Origin: Alistipes sp.
GTDB taxonomy: Bacteria; Bacteroidota; Bacteroidia; Bacteroidales; Rikenellaceae
Length of the DNA: 34,572 nucleotides
NCBI GenBank assembly: GCA_017546345.1
Contig: JAFYXB010000011.1
Location: forward strand, 1 to 34,572
Direction of reading: 5' to 3'
Position numbers and translations under genes: made by a program
Shown: piece by piece, positions 8,576 to 16,749 of the stretch
How the letters are laid out: each line of letters opens with the position of its first letter
How positions within the stretch are numbered: position 1 is the first letter of the stretch
Notes under the pieces: generated by a model
Database searches by the model: none
Told to the model about the DNA's origin: nothing
Seen by the model: only the letters and a program-made list of their open reading frames with translations

Positions 8576-9136
8576 ATGGGTAAACTAGTGATATTTTCAG
8601 CCCCCAGCGGCTCGGGTAAGACAACGATTGTAAGAGAGTTGTTGAAGCGTTTTCCTCGCTTCGAGTTCTCTATTTCGGCAACATCTCGCTCTCCACGTGG
8701 TGTTGAGCAGAATGGTGTCGATTACTACTTCCTATCAAACGAGGAGTTTCGCGAGCGTGTCGAGCGCAACGAGTTTGTAGAGTGGGAGGAGGTATATCAG
8801 GGTACTTGCTATGGTACACTTCGCAGCGAGATGGAGCGCATCTGGTCAAATGGCAACATTATTATCTTCGACGTGGATGTCATGGGCGGTATCAACCTCA
8901 AGCGAATCTTTGGTGATGATGCTTGCTCGATCTTCATTATGCCTCCATCGGTGGAGGAGCTCGAGCGTCGTTTGCGTGGCCGTGGAACAGATAGCGAAGA
9001 GGTGATACTCAAGCGTATAGGCAAGGCTGAGTTTGAACTTTCTAAGGCTTCGGAGTTTGACTACACGGTGGTTAATGACGATCTACAGGTAGCTATTGAG
9101 CAGACAGCCTCGATTATTGAAAATTTCTTAAAGTAG
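8576..9136 (+). CDS. gmk: Guanylate kinase
   Basis: A 186-residue cytoplasmic enzyme that phosphorylates GMP to GDP using ATP. The P-loop 'PSGSGKTT' is at residues 10-17. The GMP-binding part follows, with 'SATSRSPRGVEQNGVDYYF' and the 'YGTLRSEME' segment. The lid/Arg region 'RLRGRGTDSEE' is intact, and the length is normal for the family. It lies between yicC and nadD at very short distances, so it is almost surely in one transcript with them. Confidence 0.96.
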   Translation: MGKLVIFSAPSGSGKTTIVRELLKRFPRFEFSISATSRSPRGVEQNGVDYYFLSNEEFRERVERNEFVEWEEVYQGTCYGTLRSEMERIWSNGNIIIFDVDVMGGINLKRIFGDDACSIFIMPPSVEELERRLRGRGTDSEEVILKRIGKAEFELSKASEFDYTVVNDDLQVAIEQTASIIENFLK

Positions 9137-9141
9137 AAGTG

Positions 9142-9957
9142 ATGAAAAAACGAATGTTACTATATTTCGGCTCGTTTGATCCCATCCACAAGGGACACAC
9201 AGCATTGGCCGAGTATGCTCTCGATAAGGGTCTTGCCGATGAGGTGGCATTGATTATCTCGCCTCAAAATCCCTTCAAGAAGGATTTGTTGCAGACCCCC
9301 GAGGTTATGCGCTACGAGATGGCAGAGTTGGCCTGTAAGGAGACGCGTTATCCCGACCGCATTCTACCTTCGGTAGTGGAGTTTGTCTTGGAGAAACCAT
9401 CATATACGATCAACACGCTCGATTTCCTTCAGGAGAACCACGGCGCAGATATGGAGTTCTCGATTATTACGGGTAGCGACATCTGGGAACGTTTCGATGA
9501 GTGGAAGGATTACGAGCGCATCTTGAACGAGTATAAGATCTATGTCTATCCTCGCAAGGGCTACGCAGTGGAGAAATTTGCCGATCGTGTGACAATCTTG
9601 GAGGATGCTCCATTCGTGGAGTTCTCGTCTACCGAGGTGCGTGGTGCTGCGGAGCGTGGTGAGAACCTTAGCGCTATGGTATCGCCAGCGGTAGAGGCCT
9701 ACATCAAGAAGAACCAGCTCTGGACGGTTGCGGGTAACATTGTTCGTCTTACGCAGATGATCGAGGCGGGTGCTCAGCGTGCAGACTTGTTTGTTGAGCG
9801 TGGCAAGCTCTACTATCGTCATAACGAGTGGGGTAAGGCTATCAACGACTTCAATACGGCTAAGCGTCTTGATCCCGAGAATGAGGAGGCTAAGCAGTTG
9901 CACGATATGATCTACGAGATATTGTCGTTCCGTTACAAAGATATTTATAACCCTTGA
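9142..9957 (+). CDS. nadD: Nicotinate-nucleotide adenylyltransferase with C-terminal TPR-like extension
   Basis: A 271-residue protein. Residues 1 to about 192 are a complete NadD nucleotidyltransferase: 'GSFDPIHKGH' near the N-terminus (ATP-binding HxGH-type motif) and 'FSSTEVR' for the ISSTxxR motif. It joins nicotinate mononucleotide and ATP to form deamido-NAD. Most NadD proteins end near residue 190-215. Here about 75 more residues carry 'RGKLYYRHNEWGKAINDFNTA' and 'RLDPENEEAKQL', a typical tetratricopeptide-repeat pattern. ATG 9142 is preferred to the overlapping GTG at 9139; both are possible. It starts 5 bases after gmk. Confidence 0.92.
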   Translation: MKKRMLLYFGSFDPIHKGHTALAEYALDKGLADEVALIISPQNPFKKDLLQTPEVMRYEMAELACKETRYPDRILPSVVEFVLEKPSYTINTLDFLQENHGADMEFSIITGSDIWERFDEWKDYERILNEYKIYVYPRKGYAVEKFADRVTILEDAPFVEFSSTEVRGAAERGENLSAMVSPAVEAYIKKNQLWTVAGNIVRLTQMIEAGAQRADLFVERGKLYYRHNEWGKAINDFNTAKRLDPENEEAKQLHDMIYEILSFRYKDIYNP

Positions 9958-9969
9958 TTCTAAACTCTT

Positions 9970-10545
9970 ATGATTGAGATAGATGGTAAAATTGTAAGCC
10001 TCGATATTCTACGTGAGGGCTTTGCTTGCGACTTGGGTAAGTGCAAGGGTATTTGTTGTGTCGAGGGCGATTCGGGAGCTCCGCTCGATATCGACGAGGT
10101 CGATATTTTGGAGCAGGAGTGGGATAACTACTCTCCCTATATGACCGAGGAGGGTCGTGCGGCTGTCGAGGAGCAGGGATTTATGGTTGTAGATGTCGAT
10201 GGTGACTACACTACGCCTTTGGTCGATAATGCAGCGTGTGCTTATGCTTTCGAGGAGAATGGTATTACGTTTTGTGCTATTGAGCGAGCTTACCGTGAGG
10301 GTAAGTGCAGTTTCATCAAGCCTTTGTCGTGCCACCTATATCCTATTCGCGTTATTCGTTTCCGCAATGGCTCGGCGGGTCTTAACTACCACCGTTGGGC
10401 AGTATGTTCGTCGGCAAGAGAGTGCGGTAAGAAGATTGGTATGACGGTTTATAAAGGACTTAAGGAGCCTATTATTCGCGCCTTTGGTGAGGAGTTCTAT
10501 CGCCAGCTTGAGGTTGCCGATGAGATGCTTAAGGAGAGTAAATAG
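9970..10545 (+). CDS. DUF3109 family cysteine-rich protein
   Basis: A 191-residue protein of the DUF3109 family, related to YkgJ-type cysteine clusters. The N-terminal 'CDLGKCKGICC' gives four closely spaced Cys. Later Cys occur in 'CAYAF', 'FCAIERA', 'GKCSF', 'LSCHLYPIR' and 'AVCSSARECGKK'. The set could bind zinc or an iron-sulfur cluster; the metal is not known from sequence. No signal peptide is present, so it is cytoplasmic. It starts 12 bases after nadD within the operon. Its role is unknown. Confidence 0.88.
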   Translation: MIEIDGKIVSLDILREGFACDLGKCKGICCVEGDSGAPLDIDEVDILEQEWDNYSPYMTEEGRAAVEEQGFMVVDVDGDYTTPLVDNAACAYAFEENGITFCAIERAYREGKCSFIKPLSCHLYPIRVIRFRNGSAGLNYHRWAVCSSARECGKKIGMTVYKGLKEPIIRAFGEEFYRQLEVADEMLKESK

Positions 10546-10566
10546 CACGTCGCTATAATAAAGATT

Positions 10567-11649
10567 ATGAGTAATTTAAGATATTTTATTTTGGTCGCAA
10601 TGCTCGTTGCGGCCATGCCTCTATCGGCGCAGGAGACTACCTCGGTAGAAAACCTTGCTTCTGTTGCTGAGCCTATCAATAAAGATAGTATCGCTATGGC
10701 GCGTAAGATTGCGTCATTGGAGCATGCTGTCGATTCGTTGCGTCGTATCAAATCACGTAGTGTACAGCCCGTTCGTACGCTCGGCTCGGTGTCGGTTATC
10801 GACACGTTGGCTACGGAGAGTGAGGCGTTGCAAATCATGCTTTTCAATGATAATACGTGGCGTTATGTGCTTTCAGAGAAGTATCAGCCAGACACTACGA
10901 TATTTAGCGATCATTGGAATATCGAGCAGATTCACGCCTATTCGGATGTAGAGCTAAGCTCGCTTCCTGAGACTATTCCTCTCCATCTCGTAGATTCGTT
11001 GTCGTGTTACCACTATCCCTATAAGGGACGTATCAGTTCGCGCTATGGCCCGCGTCGTGGTCGCCCTCACCAGGGTATCGACTTAGCTCTAACTATCGGT
11101 GATCCTATCTACGCGATGTTCGATGGTAAGGTGCGAGTTTCGAAACTTGCAGGCAACTACGGTAACCTCGTTGTTATCCGCCACAATAATGGCCTTGAGA
11201 CCTATTATGCACACCTTTCGAAGCGTACCGTAGAGGTTGGCGAGTGGGTTGTTGCTGGTCAGCAGATAGGCTTGGGTGGTAATACAGGTCGAAGCACTGG
11301 TCCACACCTCCACTTTGAGGTACGCTATCGTGGTCAATCGTTTGATCCAGAGCATCTTATCGATTTTAGTACAGGTGAGATGCGTCGTGCCGAGATGTTG
11401 CTTAAGCGTCGCCACTTTAGCATCTATTCGAAGTATGAGCAGAACTTTGATGACGAGGTAGAGGCCGAGAAGGAAGAGGAGGCAGAGCGTAAGGCTGCTG
11501 CCGCTATCAAGTATCACACCGTACGCTCGGGCGATAACCTCAGTACGCTTGCTCGCAAGTATGGAACTACGGTTACGCGCTTGTGTCAGCTCAATGGTAT
11601 CAAGTCGACTTCGATTTTGCGTATCGGTCAGCGTTTGAGAGTTTCATAA
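10567..11649 (+). CDS. M23 peptidase with LysM domain (murein hydrolase or activator)
   Basis: A 360-residue exported protein. Residues 1-22 are a signal peptide ending 'PLSAQ'. A short helical stretch (about 45-60) precedes a linker region. The M23/LytM domain lies around 155-260, with 'HQGIDLALTIGDPI' and 'GPHLHFEVRY'. These supply the zinc ligands H-x3-D and HxH of an active peptidase, so this looks catalytic rather than an EnvC-like degenerate form. An acidic Lys/Glu helix at about 290-312 leads to a C-terminal LysM domain ('YHTVRSGDNLSTLA', about 315-360) that binds peptidoglycan. It likely remodels the cell wall in the periplasm. Confidence 0.93.
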   Translation: MSNLRYFILVAMLVAAMPLSAQETTSVENLASVAEPINKDSIAMARKIASLEHAVDSLRRIKSRSVQPVRTLGSVSVIDTLATESEALQIMLFNDNTWRYVLSEKYQPDTTIFSDHWNIEQIHAYSDVELSSLPETIPLHLVDSLSCYHYPYKGRISSRYGPRRGRPHQGIDLALTIGDPIYAMFDGKVRVSKLAGNYGNLVVIRHNNGLETYYAHLSKRTVEVGEWVVAGQQIGLGGNTGRSTGPHLHFEVRYRGQSFDPEHLIDFSTGEMRRAEMLLKRRHFSIYSKYEQNFDDEVEAEKEEEAERKAAAAIKYHTVRSGDNLSTLARKYGTTVTRLCQLNGIKSTSILRIGQRLRVS

Positions 11650-11650
11650 T

Positions 11651-13819
11651 ATGAGATTCGGTCTAACGATTATTGCTTTGTTGTGCGCCATAGTTATATG
11701 TGGCGCACAACCTCATATTATACCTACGCCTCGTAGCTATACGGCTACCGAGGGTTACTTTACGCTCACCCCCGAGACAACTATTGCCATAGGCTGCGAG
11801 GAGCTTCGACCTGCAGCCAACTATCTTGCTGAACATCTGTCGTTGGAGGTTGCTGCCAAACAAAAATCGCTCCTTTCGGCGATATATCTCGATGTTGATA
11901 CAATGCTTGATGCTGAGGCATATCGCCTTATGGTCAGCAACGGCGGTATTAGGGTAGTGGGCGGTAGCTATGGCGGTCTATTTTGTGGTATTGCCACCTT
12001 GCTGCAACTCCTGCCTGCCGAGGTGTACGATAGGTCGCTTGAGCTGCCATGTAGCGTGGATTGCTGCACCATCGACGATGCTCCGATGTTTGGCTACCGT
12101 GGCTTTATGCTGGATGTATGCCGCACGTGGATCGATAAGGAGGCTATCAAGGCATATATTGACTTGTTGGCCTACCACAAGGTCAATGTCTTGCGCCTGC
12201 ACCTCACCGACGACGAGGCGTGGCGCATCGAGATTAAGTCGCATCCCGAACTTGCCGAGGTTGGAGGCTTCCGTGGTGGTGATAGCCCTATCTGGCCACG
12301 CTATGCTAAGTGGAACGAGAGGTGGGGTGGCTACTACACGCAGGAGGATATGCGCGAGATTATCGCCTATGCCGCCACGCGCAATGTCGATATCATTCCC
12401 GAGATTGATCTTCCTGGTCATAGTCTCTGTATGGCTACTATGCACCCTGAAATATTGTGCCTCTATACGCCCGATACTACAGCTTCGTTGGGCTACGACG
12501 ACCGCAATGTCTTCTGTGCTTCGCGCGAGGCAAACTATAGACTTTTGGAGGATATTCTATCCGAGATATGCGCACTATTCCCTACGCCATACATCCACAT
12601 TGGCGGCGATGAGGTCGATATGACACAGTGGAAGCGATGTCCCGATTGTCAGGCACTTATGCGTGCCAAGGGTATGGATTCTCCTGCCGCACTGCAGGCC
12701 TATATGATGCGTCGCCTGAGCGATATTTTGGCTAAGTATGGCAAGCATCCAGCCGTCTGGAACGAGGCTGTCGAGGGCGGTGCGCTACCTGCCAATACTC
12801 GTGTCTACGGCTGGGAGGGACTTAAGGAGTGTCGTGCGGCTGCTGCCGAGGGCTATCCTACGGTTGTTGTTGCTGGCCAATACCTCTATTTCGATATGAA
12901 GCAGTCGGCGCGTGAGCCTGGCCACGATTGGGCTGCGATCTTCGATCTAAGCAAGACCTATGGCTTGTCGCTCCGTTCTGCGGAATTTACCTCTGCCGAA
13001 ATTGCCAATGTTGTCGGTTTCGAGGCTACGTTCTTCAGTGAGATATACGCTTCGAGCAACCCCGATACGGCCGACTATCTCCACTATATGACCTTCCCTC
13101 GTATGTTGTCGTTTGCAGCTGTGGCGTGGGGTAGCAACGATAGGGTGGCGTGGGATGATTTCTACCGCTCGGTTGTCGCACACTACGATAGGCTCGATGC
13201 TATGGGTGTTGCCTACCGCCTTATGCCACCGACGCTCACTGCCGATGGCGATACCTGCAAACTCTCTACCGACGACGGCTCCACCATCTATTGCGTGGCG
13301 GACGATGGCTCGGAGCGCGTATATAATGGCGATATGCGCCTTGCCGATGCTGCAAAGTATAGCTTTGTGTCGCGCCGTGGTCGTGCACACTCTCCCGAGG
13401 TGGCGACTAAGGCACGCCTACGCACTATCCAGCCAAAGTTCCATATCAGCTCCTCTATGGGCGATAGCGAGCGCTTCTCGTTTGCTAAGGCCGAGGGCTA
13501 TGGTCGCCTGGCCCGCACGTCACGCGCCGCGAAGTCGGGCGATTGGATTATGTTTACGTTCGACGAGCCTGTCGCTTGCCGCCGTATGAAGGTCGCTACG
13601 GGCAACTTCCAACTTCCGCGCTACCTCTTCGAGAATGGCTATGTCGAGCTAAGCTACGATGGCATCCATTTCGAGCGTGTCGGCGATCTTGCGTGTGGTG
13701 TATATTACATAGATGCTCCTGCGCGTGCTATCAAGGCTGTGCGTATCACCTCTACCTCGTCGGGTAATGGTGCTCGCTGGGTCGCTGTGCAGCCACCCAC
13801 AATTTGGCCGTTGCTGTAG
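11651..13819 (+). CDS. Glycoside hydrolase family 20 beta-N-acetylhexosaminidase
   Basis: A 722-residue secreted enzyme with a signal peptide (1-20, ending 'VICGAQ'). An N-terminal GH20b alpha/beta domain covers about 20-135. The catalytic TIM barrel begins near 'MFGYRGFMLDVCRTW'. The family catalytic Asp-Glu pair is Asp320-Glu321 in 'HIGGDEVD'. A C-terminal beta-sandwich (about 590-715), like an F5/8-type or chitobiase C-terminal domain, ends the protein. It removes terminal GlcNAc or GalNAc from glycans such as mucin, chitin oligomers or peptidoglycan fragments; the substrate is not settled. It starts one base after the M23 peptidase stop, so the two are probably translated together, which slightly favours envelope glycans. 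Confidence 0.94.
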   Translation: MRFGLTIIALLCAIVICGAQPHIIPTPRSYTATEGYFTLTPETTIAIGCEELRPAANYLAEHLSLEVAAKQKSLLSAIYLDVDTMLDAEAYRLMVSNGGIRVVGGSYGGLFCGIATLLQLLPAEVYDRSLELPCSVDCCTIDDAPMFGYRGFMLDVCRTWIDKEAIKAYIDLLAYHKVNVLRLHLTDDEAWRIEIKSHPELAEVGGFRGGDSPIWPRYAKWNERWGGYYTQEDMREIIAYAATRNVDIIPEIDLPGHSLCMATMHPEILCLYTPDTTASLGYDDRNVFCASREANYRLLEDILSEICALFPTPYIHIGGDEVDMTQWKRCPDCQALMRAKGMDSPAALQAYMMRRLSDILAKYGKHPAVWNEAVEGGALPANTRVYGWEGLKECRAAAAEGYPTVVVAGQYLYFDMKQSAREPGHDWAAIFDLSKTYGLSLRSAEFTSAEIANVVGFEATFFSEIYASSNPDTADYLHYMTFPRMLSFAAVAWGSNDRVAWDDFYRSVVAHYDRLDAMGVAYRLMPPTLTADGDTCKLSTDDGSTIYCVADDGSERVYNGDMRLADAAKYSFVSRRGRAHSPEVATKARLRTIQPKFHISSSMGDSERFSFAKAEGYGRLARTSRAAKSGDWIMFTFDEPVACRRMKVATGNFQLPRYLFENGYVELSYDGIHFERVGDLACGVYYIDAPARAIKAVRITSTSSGNGARWVAVQPPTIWPLL

Positions 13820-14021
13820 CGCTCTTTTGTGGATATTTTGACCTAAATATAGGGGAAATATGGCATTTTATTGAAACTTTTTGAGCGTGTGTCGATTTTT
13901 GCATTTATTGACATAGTCCTAATATGTTGATTAGTAGTGCTTTAACGCTGTTTATATCGAGCGATATGCAAATTTATATCAATATTTATGTAAATTTGTT
14001 AAAAAATATTTCGATGTATTA

Positions 14022-14052
14022 TTTGCAGAATTAAAACTTTTAATTACCTTTG
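14022..14052 (+). promoter_or_regulatory. Consensus Bacteroidetes promoter for the coiled-coil lipoprotein gene
   Basis: TTTG at 14022-14025 is followed by a 19-base spacer and TACCTTTG at 14045-14052. Both elements match the Bacteroidetes consensus exactly. The predicted start near 14060 leaves a leader of about 275 nt. Confidence 0.8.
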
Positions 14053-14059
14053 TTATTGT

Positions 14060-14336
14060 TAAAAGGACGTGTAAACGACACGCTGCGACATCAAACTGCT
14101 GTAAGTAGTTGATTCGCAGTGCGTATTGCGTATTTTTAATGCAGTGTGCATATTGAAATATTGATTTATGATGATGCCCGTGTGGCACGATTGATTTGCT
14201 GAAGAGCGGATATTCAGTATTTGTAATATCGCATTGTGGTTCCCAATATTTGGCAGTAATGCAAACAAAAAAAATAATGGAAAACCAAACCAAATTTTTT
14301 AATTAACTTATTTATTCACTCAAAAATTTTTCGATT
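14060..14336 (+). promoter_or_regulatory. Long 5' untranslated leader, possible regulatory RNA
   Basis: If the promoter at 14022-14052 is used, the mRNA carries about 275 nt before the start codon. A 5-bp hairpin sits at 14068-14082, close to the 5' end. I do not recognise any riboswitch class. The last 60 bases are almost only A and T, which would keep the start site unstructured. Its role in control or stability is a guess. Confidence 0.35.
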
Positions 14337-16706
14337 ATGAAAAAGTTTTTACTTGTTGCAGTTTGCTTCGCAATGGCGCTTAGCAGCTGTATTAAGGATG
14401 AGACATCTGCATCTGTAGATCGTATTTACGATGCTTATGCTCAGAAGTTGGCTGCTGAGGCTGCTTTGACTAACGCAGAGGCAGAGGCTTTGAAGCTTAT
14501 TTCTGAGGCTGAGGCTGCTTTGAAGGCTGCTGAGGCTGAGGCTATGAAGATTCAGAACCAGATTTTGGACATCGAGCGTCAGCTTGCTGAGGTAGAGCTC
14601 GAGTACGCAAAGGCTGAGCTCGAGGTTAAGCTTGCTGAGCTTGAGGCACAGTTGGTTGCTTTGGAGGCTACAATGGAGAAGGCTGCTGTTGAGGCAGAGG
14701 CTGCTCTTCTTGAGGCTATGGCTGCTTTGAACAAGGCTCAGGAGGAGTTCATCGCAAGCGTAGAGAGCCTTGAGGCTGTTGAGGCTGCTCGCTTGGTAGG
14801 TTTGTTCAACGCTTACACTGAGGCTGTAGAGAAGTTGATCGAGGCTAAGGCTGCTGTTACTGCTAAGAAGGCACAGCTCGTAGCTGTTGAGACTGAGCTC
14901 GTTGACGCTGAGGAGTATCGTGATGAGGTTATCGCTGAGATCGATGAGGAGATCGAGGAGTGCAAGCGTGCTATCGCTATCTTTGAGCGTGCTATTGAGA
15001 TCGTTAAGAAGTATCAGGGTGCTACAGTAGCTGAGATCGAGGCTGCTTTGGTTGAGCTTGAGCTTGAGGGTCTTGATCTTCGTAAGGCTGCTGAGGCTAC
15101 TTCTGAGGAGGCTAACGCTCTTGCAGATGCTCTCGAGTTCTTGTATCCTGAGGTACATCCTTTCTACGAGTTCTTGTTTGAGAACCCACTTGGTCTTTAT
15201 GAGGTTGAGGTTATCGATGGTACACCTTGGTATGGTTATGCTGTACTCAACGATGATCCTTTGACAGCATCTAAGGAGTACGATTTCGTACCTCTCTACA
15301 CTTGCTACTATGCTGAGGTCTTCAACGAGATGACTTATGAGTATGAGTACTACTTCTATCCTGTATACTCTGAGGAGGTTGTTCTCGTAGAGAAGACTTA
15401 CGAGGATCAGGTATTCGCTTGGGAGTACAACGAGGCTGTATCTCTTGGTGCTTACAACGCAGAGAATATCGCTAAGTATGCTGAGTATCTTGTAGAGAAC
15501 CTGGCTGACTTCGTTGAGATGATTGAGGGTCTTAAGGCAACTGCTGCTGAGTACGAAGCGGCTCTTCCATATTTCAAGGGTGCTGCTGAGAAGGCATTGG
15601 CTTGGGCTGAGGCTGAGGAGATTTACAATGCACTTTATGTAGATGTGACTTATGAGTCAAATGGCTACGATATGCAGTGGAACCCTATCTATACAACTTA
15701 TGGTAAGTATCTTGCTGCTAAGATGGCTTATGAGGGCGGTTTCACTGTTCATCCTATGACAGGTATGGAGATCCCAGTTGAGGGTGCTAAGCAGGTAGAG
15801 GAGGCAGCTAAGGCTGCTAAGGATGAGGCTGACGCTGCTGAGGCTGAGGCTAAGGCTGCTTATGAGGCTGCAAAGAAGGCTGCTGAGGCTGCTGATGCAA
15901 CTGAGGAGCAGAAGGCTGCTGCTGCTGAGGCTGAGAAGGCTTACAACGAGGCTAAGCGCGCTGCTGAGTATGCTAATGATGATTATGTAATTGCGCAGGC
16001 TAAGACTAAGGAGGCTAAGGCTGCTTATGAGGCTGCTGAGAAGGAGTACAAGGCTGTTTTGGCACAGGTTGAGCCAGCTGCTGAGGCTGTTGAGGCTGCT
16101 AAGCATGCATATGATGTATACTACAAGCAGTATTGTACAGATCTTGGTTTCACTCAGTATTATAATGAGGTTACAGGTGCTGACACATACTATTACGTGT
16201 CAAACCAGTATGAGTCTTGGCTTGATTATACTGCTGGTGCTTATGCTGATGTTGCAATGTACGAGGCACAGTATGAGCAGCTTCTTGCTGTTGACGCTGA
16301 GGCTATCGCTGAGTTCTTGGCAACTGCTGAGGAGCTTTCTGCTGACGAGGCTGAGTATCTTGCTGCATTCAACGCTGCTTACAAGGCTGCTGCTGAGGCT
16401 GCTCTCGATCAGGAGATCGCTTGGTTCAAGTATGACCTCTCTTATGAGGCGTACAATGCTCTCTACGAGACTGTCGGTGACGCTGAGTTGGTAGAGGAGG
16501 AGCTCGAGTACTACGCTGAGGAGATTGAGGACTACAACGAGGAGATCAAGGATCTTGAGGCTCGTAAGGTATCTGCTGCTGATCTTGCAACTTACGAGGA
16601 CGCAATTGAGTTCGCTAAGATGAACCTCGAGGCTGCTGAGGCTGCTGTAGAGTTCTACTCTGCACGTCTTGAGGCTGCTGAGGCTGCATGGAAGGATGCT
16701 GAGTAA
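14337..16706 (+). CDS. Large Ala/Glu-rich coiled-coil lipoprotein
   Basis: A 789-residue acidic lipoprotein with lipobox 'ALSSC' (Cys18). Residues about 25-260 are almost pure helix of Ala, Glu, Leu and Lys with many 'AEAEA' and 'EAA' units, a long coiled coil. Residues about 275-370 are Tyr-, Phe- and Pro-rich ('YEYEYYFYPVY') and look beta-like. A helical part follows, then a second Ala/Glu/Lys coiled coil at about 480-590. A Tyr-rich insert ('YYNEVTGADTYYYV') comes next, and the C-terminal helices reach residue 789. Codon use is very narrow (GCT, GAG, AAG dominate) compared with neighbours, which suggests high expression. A small outer-membrane barrel follows. I cannot name a family; a periplasm-spanning or surface spacer is possible. 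Confidence 0.85.
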   Translation: MKKFLLVAVCFAMALSSCIKDETSASVDRIYDAYAQKLAAEAALTNAEAEALKLISEAEAALKAAEAEAMKIQNQILDIERQLAEVELEYAKAELEVKLAELEAQLVALEATMEKAAVEAEAALLEAMAALNKAQEEFIASVESLEAVEAARLVGLFNAYTEAVEKLIEAKAAVTAKKAQLVAVETELVDAEEYRDEVIAEIDEEIEECKRAIAIFERAIEIVKKYQGATVAEIEAALVELELEGLDLRKAAEATSEEANALADALEFLYPEVHPFYEFLFENPLGLYEVEVIDGTPWYGYAVLNDDPLTASKEYDFVPLYTCYYAEVFNEMTYEYEYYFYPVYSEEVVLVEKTYEDQVFAWEYNEAVSLGAYNAENIAKYAEYLVENLADFVEMIEGLKATAAEYEAALPYFKGAAEKALAWAEAEEIYNALYVDVTYESNGYDMQWNPIYTTYGKYLAAKMAYEGGFTVHPMTGMEIPVEGAKQVEEAAKAAKDEADAAEAEAKAAYEAAKKAAEAADATEEQKAAAAEAEKAYNEAKRAAEYANDDYVIAQAKTKEAKAAYEAAEKEYKAVLAQVEPAAEAVEAAKHAYDVYYKQYCTDLGFTQYYNEVTGADTYYYVSNQYESWLDYTAGAYADVAMYEAQYEQLLAVDAEAIAEFLATAEELSADEAEYLAAFNAAYKAAAEAALDQEIAWFKYDLSYEAYNALYETVGDAELVEEELEYYAEEIEDYNEEIKDLEARKVSAADLATYEDAIEFAKMNLEAAEAAVEFYSARLEAAEAAWKDAE

Positions 16707-16749
16707 TTTTTAATCACGGTATTTGAAACGGCTAAAAAAAGATAAAGTT

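Larger units (their letters stand above)
13820..14336. other. 517-base AT-rich intergenic region with promoter and long leader
   Basis: No convincing gene is present. The first 200 bases are AT-rich with no strong terminator after the GH20 gene. A consensus promoter lies at 14022-14052. From about 14060 to the ATG at 14337 the DNA would be an untranslated leader, with a small hairpin (arms 14068-14072 and 14078-14082) and an A/T-rich end near the start codon. Confidence 0.7.

Noticed and set aside
9400..9903. Antisense open frame of 167 codons across nadD
   Set aside because: It overlaps a complete NadD with conserved motifs and shows no ribosome site or known fold.
13979..14293. Minus-strand open frame of 104 codons in the intergenic region
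   Set aside because: It spans the consensus promoter and leader of the downstream gene, has odd composition and no recognisable domain.
14349..15158. Long antisense open frame rich in Leu and Ser
   Set aside because: It is the mirror of the Ala/Glu-rich coding sequence; GAG and GCT codons read backwards give Leu and Ser with few stops. It has no ribosome site or promoter.
15657..16106. Second Leu/Ser-rich antisense open frame inside the coiled-coil gene
   Set aside because: Same compositional artefact of the simple coding sequence on the other strand.
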